From Anisakis pegreffii (taxonomy: Eukaryota; Nematoda; Chromadorea; Rhabditida; Anisakidae), in NCBI GenBank assembly GCA_035041965.1, contig JAPYMA010002636.1, positions 112,554 through 176,553 on the forward strand: a DNA stretch of 64,000 nucleotides, in the 5' to 3' direction. The notes under the pieces are model-generated. The model was not told the origin of the DNA. It did not search any database and saw only the letters and a list, made by a program, of their open reading frames with translations. The position numbers were made by a program, and so were the translations under genes. Shown here piece after piece: positions 1 through 13,300 of the stretch (its first letter is position 1; the number at the start of each line of letters is the position of its first letter).

Positions 1-177
1 TTATCGCCAGTGATGCTTTACATCGATTGCGATAATTTTCATTTAGTCATCTGAAAAACGGAATTTTGGTTATGGTTAACTAAGAAAATTATATTTTATA
101 GATTTACTCTATTTGTGATTAAGCGTTATCACTGCTATCATCATTTGTTGTTACTGTTTAATCGAAGCTACTTTCAG

Positions 178-3100
178 TGGATAATCAGCGAATATGCTGC
201 CTACAACAATAGTTCTGTGATCGTCTCTCTTTATGATACGCTCGGTGTTGACGCGCGATCGTATATCATTCAACAGTGTGCCATTGAGCTGATTATTTGT
301 GATAACGTCAAAAAAGCTGCCAGTACCGATTCATTCTATTAATCCTCCACTTACAAATTCAATAATCCATTTGTTACCATATGATAGCACCGGGACTCGA
401 GAATTCGTGCACTGCATTTACGCTGTCAAAGGTAGTTTTAACGCAAAACCGGACGGTAGTGAGCATGAACTGAATTGACTAACTGGATCAATTTGCAGAA
501 GTTAGGAGGATTCTATCGTTAAGACCATTGATTCACTGTAATCAGTAGTTTTCATCAATCTATCTTTCAACAGCTAACAATCAGCAGTGTTCGTATATAT
601 TCATTAAGCTTACGAAAGAGTTGAGTAAGATGTGCTTTACATCATCATGGGGTCTTCATCAGATCACTAAAGCCCTGTCCTGCAAATGGGATCAAACGTG
701 AAAAAAAAAGAACTCTTGCACACACGGTGAAGTGACAGCACTGGCCACGTCAGATTTAATAAACCTGCAGTGTGACAGATAAACAGTGTTAGCTAATTCA
801 TTGCTGGCTGATTTCAGGTCTGATCACAAATAGGTTACACTGCCCATCGCTGAAATTTATCGTGATCATGGATGACTGTGATGTGAACATCAGGGAAACA
901 GCGAAACAAGTCAACATTCAACTGTTGTCGCTGACTGAACTCGAGAAGGCAGGTCGTGAACTAACCCCGAAACCAGAACTTATCGTTAGTTTTTGCGATC
1001 GTGATTTGTTGACTCGATTGCTTTTTTACAGCTTCCCGTCAAAACAAACTTTTCCTTCAAGCTCGATTGAATTGTTTTGTTTCCAAAACTATTAGTTTTT
1101 CTTTTCCACGTATTCGTAGCTGCAGCCTTACAGGTGGATTATAGAAGTAGGTTGTTTTTTTTGACACATATAAGCAAAGCCCTTCATTTTTCGTTCAGGG
1201 AACAGCTGATCAGTCTTTCAGAGGTTCGATTCGAATTTATTTTATTTGATCTGCGTCGGTCTAGCGTGATTTTATAGCCTGAACAAGTTAAGATTAGCAA
1301 ATCACGGAGTCTGTGGGTATGCAAGTTCTGGGCTGAATGCATCTAATTCAAACAAAGCATTTTGAGGAACCAAAACCAAGCGATCTTTGTACGATATGCT
1401 ATACATCTGGAACAACTGGAACACCGAAGGGAGCGATGTTAACGCATGCGAATATCATTGCTGCATCAACTTCTTACGAACATTTTCCGAACCGAAAATG
1501 CAACGCTGATGTGAGTTGCAACTCATTATCTAAGCAAAACGCCTTCCACAAAGCACTAGGGATATTTCAGATTAAGCATAACCTCTTTTTGCACTTCCTT
1601 CGTCCCTATTAGAAAATCTCAAGTTTTCATCAATTCACGATCTTCAAATTGGATGTTTCTATACATGAGAAAAGATTTCTGCCTTCATAAACTGAGATCG
1701 CACAGTTAAAATATCACTGCAAAAATATTTGACATGATTGAGAGCGAATAGACCAGTTGTCCTCACGTTCGGGTGCTCCATTATTCCTTTTCATGATCTG
1801 GAAGGCTGCCGTTAACCCCTTCCCCCCCCGTGTATTAAATATGGAACTCGCACGTCGTATGTTCAGATAACCGTTATGTTCAATCTTATTAGCACGTCTA
1901 TGATGGTAATCGACATCGCTGGGTCTTCTCTTACAATTGAACCGTTGTGTTCCTCACAATCAGTAATGCAATCGATCATGATTGCATGAGGATCTATTGT
2001 CTATGACATGCTTACTTTAAACTGATTTTGATAGATTCTCATTCTTTTCAGACGTGTTGTATTCACTCTCATAACTATTGCATGCGAATATCGTTCTCTT
2101 CATGACTTTTTCTCATTCACTTCGTCTCATTTCACTTCACAACTTCTCATTCTGTAGCCTTTACTATTTACTGCATACGTCGACGAGTGTTGACAGCCGT
2201 CATCAACAATACAGCAATCAAATATTATTGCTCAACAACGTTTGACAATCAAATGATGAATTATAGAGTGTATTTGATAGAATGAGAATTTGACTTTTAT
2301 TGTTGAGTGTAATGAATGAGAAATTAGCAGAAGAGAACACTTTTGGTGATAAAAGCTATGAGAGCGATTGTAACAGTAAGGAAAAGAATGAAAACCCTGT
2401 TAAAACGAACGAAAACCCTGTTGGACCCTTATGAGCTAACATTGCTCACAAAATATGAGAATGTTGCCATAAACTAACCGCGTTTACATATCCGAGTTAA
2501 AAAATATCATCACAATGACATTCTATCATAACATAACAGCTGCACGAAATACTAGTTTCCCGACCCTCTCCATTACCCGTTGACACTTCCAAATTACCCA
2601 AAATGGGTAACTTCACCTCCTATGAGAACCACTGGGTTACGTAATATTTACGGAGTATGCATATAGCTCTCTCATAATAACTGCATAAATTCCCATCTTC
2701 CAGGACGTATCAATAAGTTATTTACCATTAGCGCATATGTATGAACGATTATTGCATTGTATCGGATATCAAGTTGGTCTAAGATTTGGATTCTTTGGTG
2801 GAGATGTAAATCGGTTAATTGATGACATCAAAGAACTTCATCCCACAGTTATTCCACTGGTGCCTCGAGTTTTGAATCGATTTCACGACACAGTCAGTTT
2901 TTTTGCTGATTCAATTTGTTTGAAATTATTCCTCTTTCTTTCTACAAAGTAGCAAGCCAATTGAAAGTAACGATATCCAGTATAGTATAGCAACGAACAG
3001 TGGATTGTGTCTTATATTTGATAAGATAGCGATGCTTGCAGGTGATGGCGAAAGTTAATAAATCGTTCCTGAAAAGAATAATATTCAATTTGGCGTTAGC

Positions 3101-5362
3101 TTTCAAATACAGGGAATTGAGCAGGTGAGACAACAAATTGCTTCACTTCACTATCCTAGTCAATCGCCTTGCCTTGTTCACGCCTTTGGCATGGATATAC
3201 GGCGATTTCTTGCGCTATTACATAGGATAAATGGTATTAAGGAGGGGGCTCATTTCATTTGTTCGCTTTGAGGAGCATAATTCGCAATGATTCGCTTGTC
3301 GATCGATACGTCTTCAAACGAGTTCGTGAAGAATTGGGCGGACGAGCGCGTTTCTCGATGATCGGTTCAGCGCCTGTTCACGGTGATATAATGCGGTTCT
3401 CCAGAGCCGTTCTTGGCTACGTTATAGTCGAAGGATATGGTAAACTTCGGACTCTTCTCTGCTCATTTGTGTGATCATCATACCCGCACGTCCCACTCTT
3501 TCATTCTATAGCCAATTCCGAAACCACCCTGTTTATTTTATTGCAGCAATTCACTGAACTGAGTGCACAGAGTAATCTATCAGGTAGCAGTAACCTAAAT
3601 GTTCACTTTTACTCCGAATGATAGTGCCTGTTTCGTTCAGGTGCAACAGAATGTGCTGCAGGAACAAGCGCAGTCATCGAAGCAGACCCGATCACAGAGC
3701 ATATTGGTATTCCGTTGGCTTGTGCGGCCATTAAACTGGTTGATGTTCCTGAACTGGGCTATTATGCAAAAGATCAGGTTCGATGACTGACTGCATCGCA
3801 CAGCATCGCTATAAACAATTCACGGAAATTTTTGTGGAAATTTGTCGGTGTGCCGCACTGAGTGGATTGATTGCAGCTGAAATGATGTGTATTATTCGAA
3901 GCAAAAATGTTTATTACAGGCTGGTGAAATATGCTATCGTGGTGCACACGTCTTTAAAGGTTACTTCAAGAACGATGAAGGCACGAGAGAAGTGTTGGAT
4001 GCAGATGGTTGGCTGCATTCGGGTGATATCGGTCGATGGACCGAAAGGGGAACACTCAAAATTGTCGATCGAAAGAAGCATATTTTCAAACTGCAGCAGG
4101 TGATAAATAGTTCGATGAAAGAGTCAAATTTATCCAAAGGCAGCACTCTCAAGGAATTGATTCAGTGCAAAAGTGTCGCTTCTCCTTAATAACAGTGATT
4201 CATTGAAATCCACAAATTTTTCTGGTATTTAAAGCAGAGAGTTTTGCGATTTAAGGGCCTCAGAACAATTGATAACTACAAACACTTGAATTTACTGAAA
4301 TGTCTGAGGTTTATGCTAAATGATTGCATAGGTTGGGAAATGCATGCTTGTTCAGATTTATTCAGACATATTAGATTTTGCGTTGCGTTTGTCGTTGGCA
4401 GCTATGTTGAATTGATATGGTTGCAGGGTGAATATATTGCACCCGAGAAGATAGAAGCGGTGTACGACAGATCAGAGTACGTGGTGCAGTCGTTTGTGTA
4501 TGGCGAGAGTTTAAAAACGTGTTTGGTTGCGATTATCGTGCCGGATCAAGAGGTTCCGTTTATTTGCACTCATCTCATTACGGCTGCTTTCGTGCTTCCA
4601 AGAGATACTGTCATTATAATGATAGAAATTACAAATGTCAACGTTTTATCGCGTGTCTGCTCATGAATTGTGCAGCAAGTCGCTCGTTTTCATCATTGTA
4701 ACATGTAATATCTATCGGTTTGCTCGTTTGAAGGGCCTAAAATTGTACTCAAAGGCATAATAACATTGCTGATACTTCCTACAATTAACATTTGTTCTTC
4801 GTGGAAATCGTTCAATTTTTAGACTTTCTGCTAACTGACTCCATTTGAAGATTGTTCTAAGAGATGCCAAGCAAAAGCTTGACCTAGCTGAAACAGATTT
4901 CGCGAAATTATGTCGTAACGATGCCGTGAAAAAGATGATTTTGAACGATTTGATCATTGTTGGACGTAAAGCTGGTCTGAATTCCTTTGAACAGGTGAGA
5001 ACACTTGATTTGATCACGTTTTGATTGCTCTCATCGGAACGATTGTTTCGATCAGCATATCTCACTGATTCACTGTTCATCACAATCCATTGGTCCCACG
5101 ATCTCAATTGATCACTTCGTAATGCATCTGAGCTGTGCTCACTCAATAATGTATGTGTGTAGAATGTCATCCAATAATGGCGTTTGTGAAGTTAATATTT
5201 CCAAAAATATGAAGTTATTTTTAGGTGAAAGATATTTATTTATCAGTCGAACGATTCACGATTGCCAACGATTTATTGACGCCAACAATGAAGAATAAAC
5301 GACCACAAATAAAATCGCATTTTATGAAAGAGCTCAACGAAATGTACTCCAAACTCAAATGA
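178..5362 (+). CDS. Long-chain acyl-CoA synthetase, copy 1 (5' end outside window)
   Basis: Activates long-chain fatty acids: ATP + fatty acid + CoA gives acyl-CoA, AMP and pyrophosphate, usually at ER, peroxisomal or outer mitochondrial membranes. Eleven exons with canonical splice sites and matching phases: 178-322, 818-984, 1367-1510, 2704-2892, 3042-3124, 3273-3439, 3641-3777, 3920-4099, 4427-4552, 4851-4994, 5225-5362 (stop TGA). The AMP-binding motif [11 protein letters not shown] is in 1367-1510. GYGATEC spans the 3273-3439/3641-3777 junction. The fatty-acyl-CoA-synthetase signature (GWLHSGDIG, then [11 protein letters not shown] joined to [10 protein letters not shown]) lies in 3920-4552. 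Every exon has exactly the length of its counterpart in the downstream paralogue, so no frameshift or loss is visible. The first two to four exons (about 160 codons) must lie left of base 1. The acceptors at 1366 (TTTGAG) and 4850 (TTTGAAG) are weak. Intron 3 of the visible part carries a repeat copy. ACSL identity is firm; the subtype was not resolved. Confidence 0.9.
1754..2634 (-). mobile_element. Non-autonomous hAT-like palindromic element, copy A
   Basis: An 881-bp copy inside an intron of ACSL copy 1, opposite in orientation to copies B and C. The left end starts CAGTTGTCCTCA and the right end closes TGAGAACCACTG, which is inverted CAGTGGTTCTCA. These ends resemble hAT-type termini. A poly-C run lies near 1820. 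The sequence matches copies B, C and D over hundreds of bases by eye. It has no coding capacity. No clean 8-bp target duplication was found; similarity to copy B continues about 45 bp past the right end, so the true boundary is uncertain. Confidence 0.7.
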
Positions 5363-7378
5363 TAACTGCAGTGATAAATTCATTCTCTTTCCAAAAAAAA
5401 ACACCTCATTGAAGTGATGCTCATTATCAAGATTTCTGAAATTTCTCAAAATGTCTTTTGAAAATGTCGCCATGTGATTTCAACTCTTTATTATATGCAA
5501 AGTCTATTCGCACTTATTTGAATATGCTAGAATTTCGTTTTCACAACGTGAGAGCATATGCGCGTCTTCCTTGGCTCTCATTTTATGGATGTATCAGAAG
5601 AGTTCTCAGTGGATACAGATTAATTAGCTGTGAATTGAATTTGTTTTCTAAATTGTTCATTTGTATGAAGTGTTTGTTTGTAAAGTTTTGCTGCTGCTCT
5701 TCATGAAATTGCCGTTTGATAGCAAAACAAGTGTGCACTTCACATGAAAGCCATGAAATTTGAGCGTAGTCCCCGTTTTTTCCACTGTTTTTTTCGATCA
5801 AACAAGAACTGGGTTGATTTTGTCAAATGTGATTAAGTCAAATTTCCATTCCGTCACATGCGAATTCGATCACGATACACTGATGCATTCGGTCACGACG
5901 ATCATTCACATGCAACGATGATCATTCTTCTTCGATTCGATCATGGTACAATTGCTGAACAGTTGATGCGGCGTATAGTCTTGTCCAATGTCACAAACCT
6001 ACACAACTTAGCATCATTTTATAGACAGATGATCGTTAATCAGTGTGTTTCAATGTCATTAAATAACACAAAGTGTGCTATTTGATGAGCGCTCACGCCA
6101 CAACGAGTATTCAAGCAGTTGATAAGAATTCAACAACACAACATCATACGATCACATAAACAATACCTATCATGCATTATGAATGCGAGTATTTTGACGT
6201 TGATAACGTACCTCGCGTTCCACATTTCATTCATTCAAACAACGAGTTTTGCTCACGTGAGTTCGATTGTGCGGAAGTTGAAAAGCAATTGCGATCGAAG
6301 TTGTAGTCAATGATGCAGAATAATAACGATTGATTACGTATCATGATCAGTGGTGATTTTCTATTTGTTTAATATTGTTTGCAAAAAAACTCCTCTTTGG
6401 TAGACTTTATACTTTGTTTCCTCCCTCAAAACTAAGACCTACAACTAAGAGCGATGATATTAACTGGTCATAGATCGCAAACATGTGCTTCGATGAATGA
6501 TTATTACAGAAGCATCCAAAAAAAAATCTAATGCGACTATTTCCAAGGTACATTTTGATCTGTTAATAAGCTGATTCCGGGTAATGATGAATTTTCACTA
6601 GAAGATTTACGATTAGATGCTTATAAATCAGACACACTGAAGAAAAATCGAAACTCTGCACTTAAACTGTTAAGTTCAAAATTAAGAATGTCTAAGAGGG
6701 AATCATAACACGTCAAACAGTTGAGCTGAATGATGCTGAATGGAGAGTTTCGAATTTGAGCCCATTAAGTTGTTCTAATATGAAACTAAATACAACTGTG
6801 CTTACAGTCAACTTTCACAGATGGGATTCATCACTTTTCTTAGAAAATTTGCATTGACACTGTAAGCAAATCTCAAATTTTTCGATAAAAGGAAGCATTG
6901 TATTCTTAAGGACACATTTCCTTTCAATTTTGCAGATGGCGTTGAGAGGGCATTCATCAAATGGATGCTCTTGGGATTACCTATGTAATTACTGCAGTGA
7001 GAAATTAACAAACTTACATTAATGCGCTACCAAAAGCATCTGAGATGGTTTGTGAAAATGCAGTTACTGTACGAAAACAAGATTTTTTCAGAATTTCATT
7101 GCATTCAAACTGCTCTCATTTCAGAAGGAAAACGCTCGAAAGGAGCACAAAGCAAGTTTTGATCACGTGTTTTGCAATCACTCACAACTTTAAAACACTC
7201 CAATTATGCATGGAATTTCCTACGATCGACTGTTTACTTAATTGATTAAAATACCGAAGTGAAAAAAGTTTAATAGTTTGTCATAAAACTTTGCAACTCG
7301 ACGGTAGTATTCAGCTCCATAGTGATTGTTTTTACGTTGTTATTATTGTGTTGTTGATGATCTTACGGCCAACACAGT
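5363..7378. other. Intergenic spacer between the two ACSL copies
   Basis: About 2 kb after the stop of copy 1 and before the first exon of copy 2. Only short open frames without splice or composition support were seen. The region should hold the 3' UTR of copy 1 and the promoter of copy 2. No AATAAA was recognised close behind the stop codon at 5362. Confidence 0.5.
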
Positions 7379-10300
7379 ATGCCATCGAAGACTGTTGCTA
7401 TTGCTAGCAATCATTCCCTATCACAAAATGATCAACAAGAAATCTTGAGTACCTCTCCAGAAAAAGGTATGAAGATATTTCTCTTTGTCAATTGTTTTTC
7501 ACTGTCTGATGTTATTTTATCAGTGAACCGTTCAGCCCATAGTTCTCAGTAAATTTTCAATATTCATGATAAGGAAGCCGTGAAATCAATCAACCCTCTC
7601 AAACGCTCTCAAAATCTTATAATCATTTCACCAGCACAGCGAAAGTAACTTACTTTTCGATTATGAACATGTTGCTTTTATTTTTTTTCTCTGAAATGAG
7701 CTTAGAAATAAATTTCGAAAACCTTATTGATCTAGTTGTCATTTATCAATGTTGTGTTGAAATAATGATCCAAAAAATCGGATCTAAATTTCTTAGACTC
7801 ATCGCTGTGAATCTTCTCCATCTTGATTTCTAATGTTGGAATCCACGATAAACCTCTACGTGCAATCCATGGGTCCGAATTGGTACTATTCGCCTTTTTC
7901 TGGTGTTATTTCGTTTGATAACACTTCATAAAGATGTATTATTTGACGTTATCATTACGCACTTTGGTCTTCGATAGATAGTACGCACTAAGTTTGTGTT
8001 GAAATACTTAAAAATAAGCACAGTACGCAGTGAATTTGTGCTGAAATTGCTTAACAAATGGGTGTGTTGATGGGCCAACCTTCTTTTAGAGTTAACCTGA
8101 TAAATTGTGATTTGTTAATATGTGCAGTACTTCCTTATCTGAAAACTTTCTCAATTTACCTCTTTTTAAAGAGTTGACTCGTTGAACCGTTCATTTCTTA
8201 CGTCTCATGTTCATACTTTGACATTTATTGACTTGGTTGATTGATATCCTTTCTCTAAGCAATTCATCTATCATACGATTCGGTTCATCAACCAATAACT
8301 AAACCACATTGACTTATGACCATCGTTTTTAACTAATCGAATCGTCATCTGGAGAAAAATTTCTCGCACTTTCAGGATCTTGTTCTTGTTTCACAGCCAC
8401 TATGCCGTCCAAGAAAAATGGTAATTCCAATGGCTTCTCGGGATCGATGAAGTTGAAGCCAATAATGGACATGAAAGCACAAACTAGAAAACTACCGGTT
8501 AGTCGTCTCATTTACCTCACTGTATTCATATTCTTTTTCGAAGATGTTTTGATCATTCAAGCCATTCCAGCCTTGTTTCGTAACATCCGAATAAATGATC
8601 TTAAAATTAGTCAATGGACGCGATGTTTGATTTTAGAATCATAGAGCTGTTACTGAATTATTTTAGCCTGTTATGTTCGGTCTGAAGATTCACCTAGAGG
8701 AATGCTTTAGTTCAAATAACTGTTTGGCTGATAAAAATTCAGGATGGCTCACGAGTAGCGTCGTCATTGGTTGGTGATGAACTGATGCAATATAATTTCG
8801 AGGATGCACGAACAATAGTAGAGTCGGTGCACCGAGGCAATCGTGTCTCATCCAGTGGGCCAATGCTTGGCTCTAGACAAAAACAACCCGACGGTAGTGA
8901 ACCGTATGTGTGGCTAACATACAAAGAAGTCAGCCATTCTCACTTAAGTCATAATGGCAGTTAAGAATTCCTCATATAACTCGTAGTATCACCAGCTTAT
9001 CTCTAGGAAGCAGAACAAAATACCCATCTCAGTCAAATCAATTCAAGTTCAGTTGTTTGAATTCGTTAAGTGGGTCAGTCCTTCCTAAATTCATGCAACA
9101 ATTTTGAAGGTAATCGATAAATTCGAGCTGTTTGCATTTGGATTAATAGCAATCGGTATCGCACCTGGCCAAGAGACGTTCGTAGCAATCTACTCGAAAA
9201 ATCGCCCAGAAGTTAGTGAGCGTTCACAGTTCGTTTGCAACTCGAACGCTGTGTTCTTTTTGAGTTAGACTCGAAGATTTCATTAGCTTAAAGTTGACGA
9301 ATCACTTGAATTAATTTTATTTCAAGTGGACAATAAGCGAGTTGGGCGTCTACACAAACAGAAGCGTGGTTGTTTCGTTGTACGATACACTCGGAACGAC
9401 CGCTCGTTCTTTCATCATCAATCAGGCTTCTGTTGAAGTTGTGATTTGTGATGCTGAAGAGAAAGCGTCTGGTTAGTTTTCACTGTTTGCGATTCGTTCG
9501 TCACTTTCGAATCGCGCCATATTGAATTGCTCCGTTCAGAGCTTTATCGGTATTCCATCGTAAATATCTGCTCAAACAGATGTGATGTGAATAGATTCGA
9601 ATGAACGGTTAATTAATCGAGTAATGCTTAAATATTCGATTCATCAACCAATCTGAATACGCTTATTTGAAAATACGAATTGCTTTTCTCCAATCGCATG
9701 CTATCCAGTTGACTTAAGCGCACTTTATTGCGAAAAGATATCTTTGAATTGTGCAATTAATTACAGAGTGTCCCATTCTTTTGTCAATACAAAAAACAAA
9801 ATTGTTATTGCATCGTTTCAGCATCTTGCCAATAGAATACTTTCAACATTGCTGATTGTAAACACAAAGAATTGTGCATTCTTATCACTAAAACCTTATC
9901 AATTTTGGCTGCCTTTTCATCGAATACGTGAACAACATGCGATCTGTCTGTTTATCAAATAAACCAATCGAATGATCATTTGCAATTTTTTGCAGCATTG
10001 GTTAAGTGCAAATCAGAATGTCCCACGTTAAAGTACATCATTATGATGGACGCATGCTCGAAACAATTCAAAGACACGGCAAAACAGGCCGGAATAGCAG
10101 TTTATGGATTTGATGAAATCGAACAATTAGGTGCAAAACTCGATCCTAAGCCATCTCTGGAGGTGACCGAATGCAAACAATTCAGCTCATTTTGTCATTT
10201 CTAGTTTCAAATTCCAAAGCATTCAAGAACGTCCTCACTGGCTCCTCAATAAGTCCATATCCGTTATCAACAATGCTCTTTGAGCGAGTATTGCAAAAGG

Positions 10301-13300
10301 AATTTTTTGAATTCGAATGTCAAAACTGTATTGGAGATCTTAATCACCAACGCATTCCATGCGGACGTCTTTATGAGATTAGTAGTTCATCAATGGAGAG
10401 AGAGCCCAAGTTTCAGCCTCTAACTTAGGGTTCAATAGGCCCAATCTTAGCTGAGGCTCAGTTACGTGCTTATGCGAAAGAATGATCCGATTAAAAGACG
10501 GGGATGTGATCCAGAGATACTGTTTATTAAGCAATGTTAGATGGTTTGGAATGTTTTTGAATAGAGCTTAACAAGAAACAAGCAAGTAAGTGATTTCAAT
10601 TCAGAGACCAAAAATGGATGACCTTTGTACGCTATGCTACACATCAGGTACAACAGGAACGCCGAAAGGTGTGATGTTAACGCATGGCAATGTGATTGCA
10701 ACAACAACTGTTTTTCAATACCTCACAAATGTGAAACTAACCAATGAGGTTCCTTTTAAACCACTTTTATCAACCTTAACTGCAAAACGTTGCACCAAGG
10801 AATAGACTATTACACTGAACGGGACCGTTGCATGTTATCTCAAAACCAAATTTATTCGGAATGCAGTGGATTTTGAAAGGTTCTGAAATGAGCTTCCGAG
10901 ACCCATGCAATATCACATTTATCAGTTAATTTTGAATACCGCACTCACATTCTTCAATATTATGACAAAGCTGCAATGAGGTACACCACCTCCTTTGCAC
11001 GAGTGACCATTAAGCATTGTTCTGTCGACGATCAGTTTGAAAATGCCTGTAATCGAATTCATTTTGAGTACATCTTCAATATGAGCCACAAATATTTCAG
11101 GATGTACTGATCAGTTATCTACCTCTAGCACATATGTACGAAAGAGTCGTAGAAAACGCTGCGTTCCAATGCGGAGCTCGTGTTGGTTTCTCGAGAGGTG
11201 ATATCAAGTTGCTTAGTGAAGATATTATGGAGTTGAAGCCAACAATGATGCCATTGGTGCCGAGAATACTCACTCGGATATTCGATAAGGTAGTTTTCGA
11301 TTATATTATCACGATATTTTTGGAGACCTTTTAAGGGCATTTCAGTTGGTTTTTTTACAAGCTGCAAATAGCATTGTTACAAGCATTTTTCACTGTATGT
11401 GACTGAAGACTTTTCAGTGTATATTTTTACACTGATAAACTGTTACACTGGTAGTATAGTTTTCGTATATTGAAATATACAAATAACTATACTGAAATTT
11501 TGATCTTTCCAAATGATCACGATAAATCAATGCAAAATGATTGTTACCAATGATTGAGCAAACGATTTTCTCAGCAAATGATTCAAGATTCATTCATGTT
11601 TACAGGTGACCTCAACTAGTAATTAGATTTGAGTTCGTGTGGCGATCACTGATTAATTTTGAAGAAGAAATATGCAGCCGTTACTTAATATCGTATTAAT
11701 TACATTGCCCAATGAATTTAGTTATATGGCTGAATAAATTTAGTTATCTGGCTTTAGTTATATGGTTTATGTTACTGTTCATCAAGTGCTTTCAGGTGAT
11801 AGCTGAAGTGAAGAAATCATTTATCAAAAAGCGTGTTTTCAAAATGGCACTTGCTTACAAAACACATGAATTGCAAAAGTAAGTAGTTTAACAAAAGCTG
11901 AATGATACGACACTCAAACGCAGTATCAATTGGAGTTATAGAAGTAAACGATGCGTGTTACGCAAAATACTGCAAAGACAACAGATATATTTCGGCTGAC
12001 TTTTCGAACTGCATGCTTGATAAGGATTTTGTTTACGACACAAATTTTCCATAAAAAATGAAATGAACTAATATTTCTGAAAATTGATATTGATATTATC
12101 TGAAATATTCATCAATGTTGTCGATTTTGTGCTGAGTTGAATGAAAGTATGATTTGAGTAAAAGAATAGGATGCAAGAGGTTTTCTCAAGGGAATCTTAC
12201 AGTATTTCAAATAATTGTTTTAAGAGGTATCATAAGAAATGATTCAATCTTCGACAAGAGAGTGTTCAAGAAGATTCGTGAACAAATGGGAGGGAATATT
12301 CGCTTTATGACTATTGGCTCAGCACCTATCGCTCCAGATGTGCTCAACTTCGCTCGTGCAGCTATGGGCTGTATTATATTGGAAGGATACGGTATGTGAT
12401 ATATGCATACTCCATAAATATTACCTAACCTAGTGGTTTTCATAGGAGGAATTTACCCATTTTGGGTAATTTGGAGGTGTCAAGGGGTAATGGGAAGGGT
12501 CGGGAAACTAGTATTTCGTGCAGTTGTTATGTTACTGTAGAATGCCATTGTGATGGTGTTTTTTAAGTCCAATATGTAAATGCGGTTAGTTGATGGCAAC
12601 ATTCTCCTGTTTTCTGAGTATCATCAGCTCGTAAGGGCCTAACAGGGTTTTCGTTGGTTTTAACAGGGTTTTCATTCTTTTCTTGTTGTTCTAATCGCTC
12701 TCATAGCTTTTATCACCAAAATTGCGCTCTTCTGCTAATTTCTCATTCATTTCACCGAACAATTAAAGTCAAATTCTCATTCTATCAAATACACTATTTA
12801 ATTGATCATTTGATTGTCGAACGTTGTTGAGCAATAGTATTCGATTGTTGTATTGTTGATTTCGGTTGTCAACACTGTCAACGTATTCAGTAAACAGTAT
12901 ATGCTATAGAATAAGAAATTGTTTCGAACTGTGAAGTGGTATGAGACGAAGTGAATGAGAAAAAGTTATCAATAGAACGGTATTTGCATGTGATAGCTAT
13001 GAGAGTGAATACAACACGTCTGAAAAGAATGAGAATTCATCTAAATCAGTCCGTTTCAACTGAGCATGTCATAGACAATAGCTTTTCATGCAATCACAAT
13101 GGATCGCAATAATGTTAGGAACTGCTACTGCTATGATGTGCACAGATGTTCATTTGTTTTATGGAAATCTTTCATATCAACAAATATCAAATAAATGCTG
13201 AAAACTTAAAAATAGTCCTTGAATAGAGCCCTCATATCGTTCGTTTTCTTAGAGAATGGTTAAAAGAATTGCCAGAGGATCGAGGAAGGTTTTAGTCTGT

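Noticed and set aside
1199..1240. GGTTCGATTCGAATT, resembling a tRNA T-arm
   Set aside because: No cloverleaf could be drawn around it: no matching acceptor stem, D-arm or anticodon arm.
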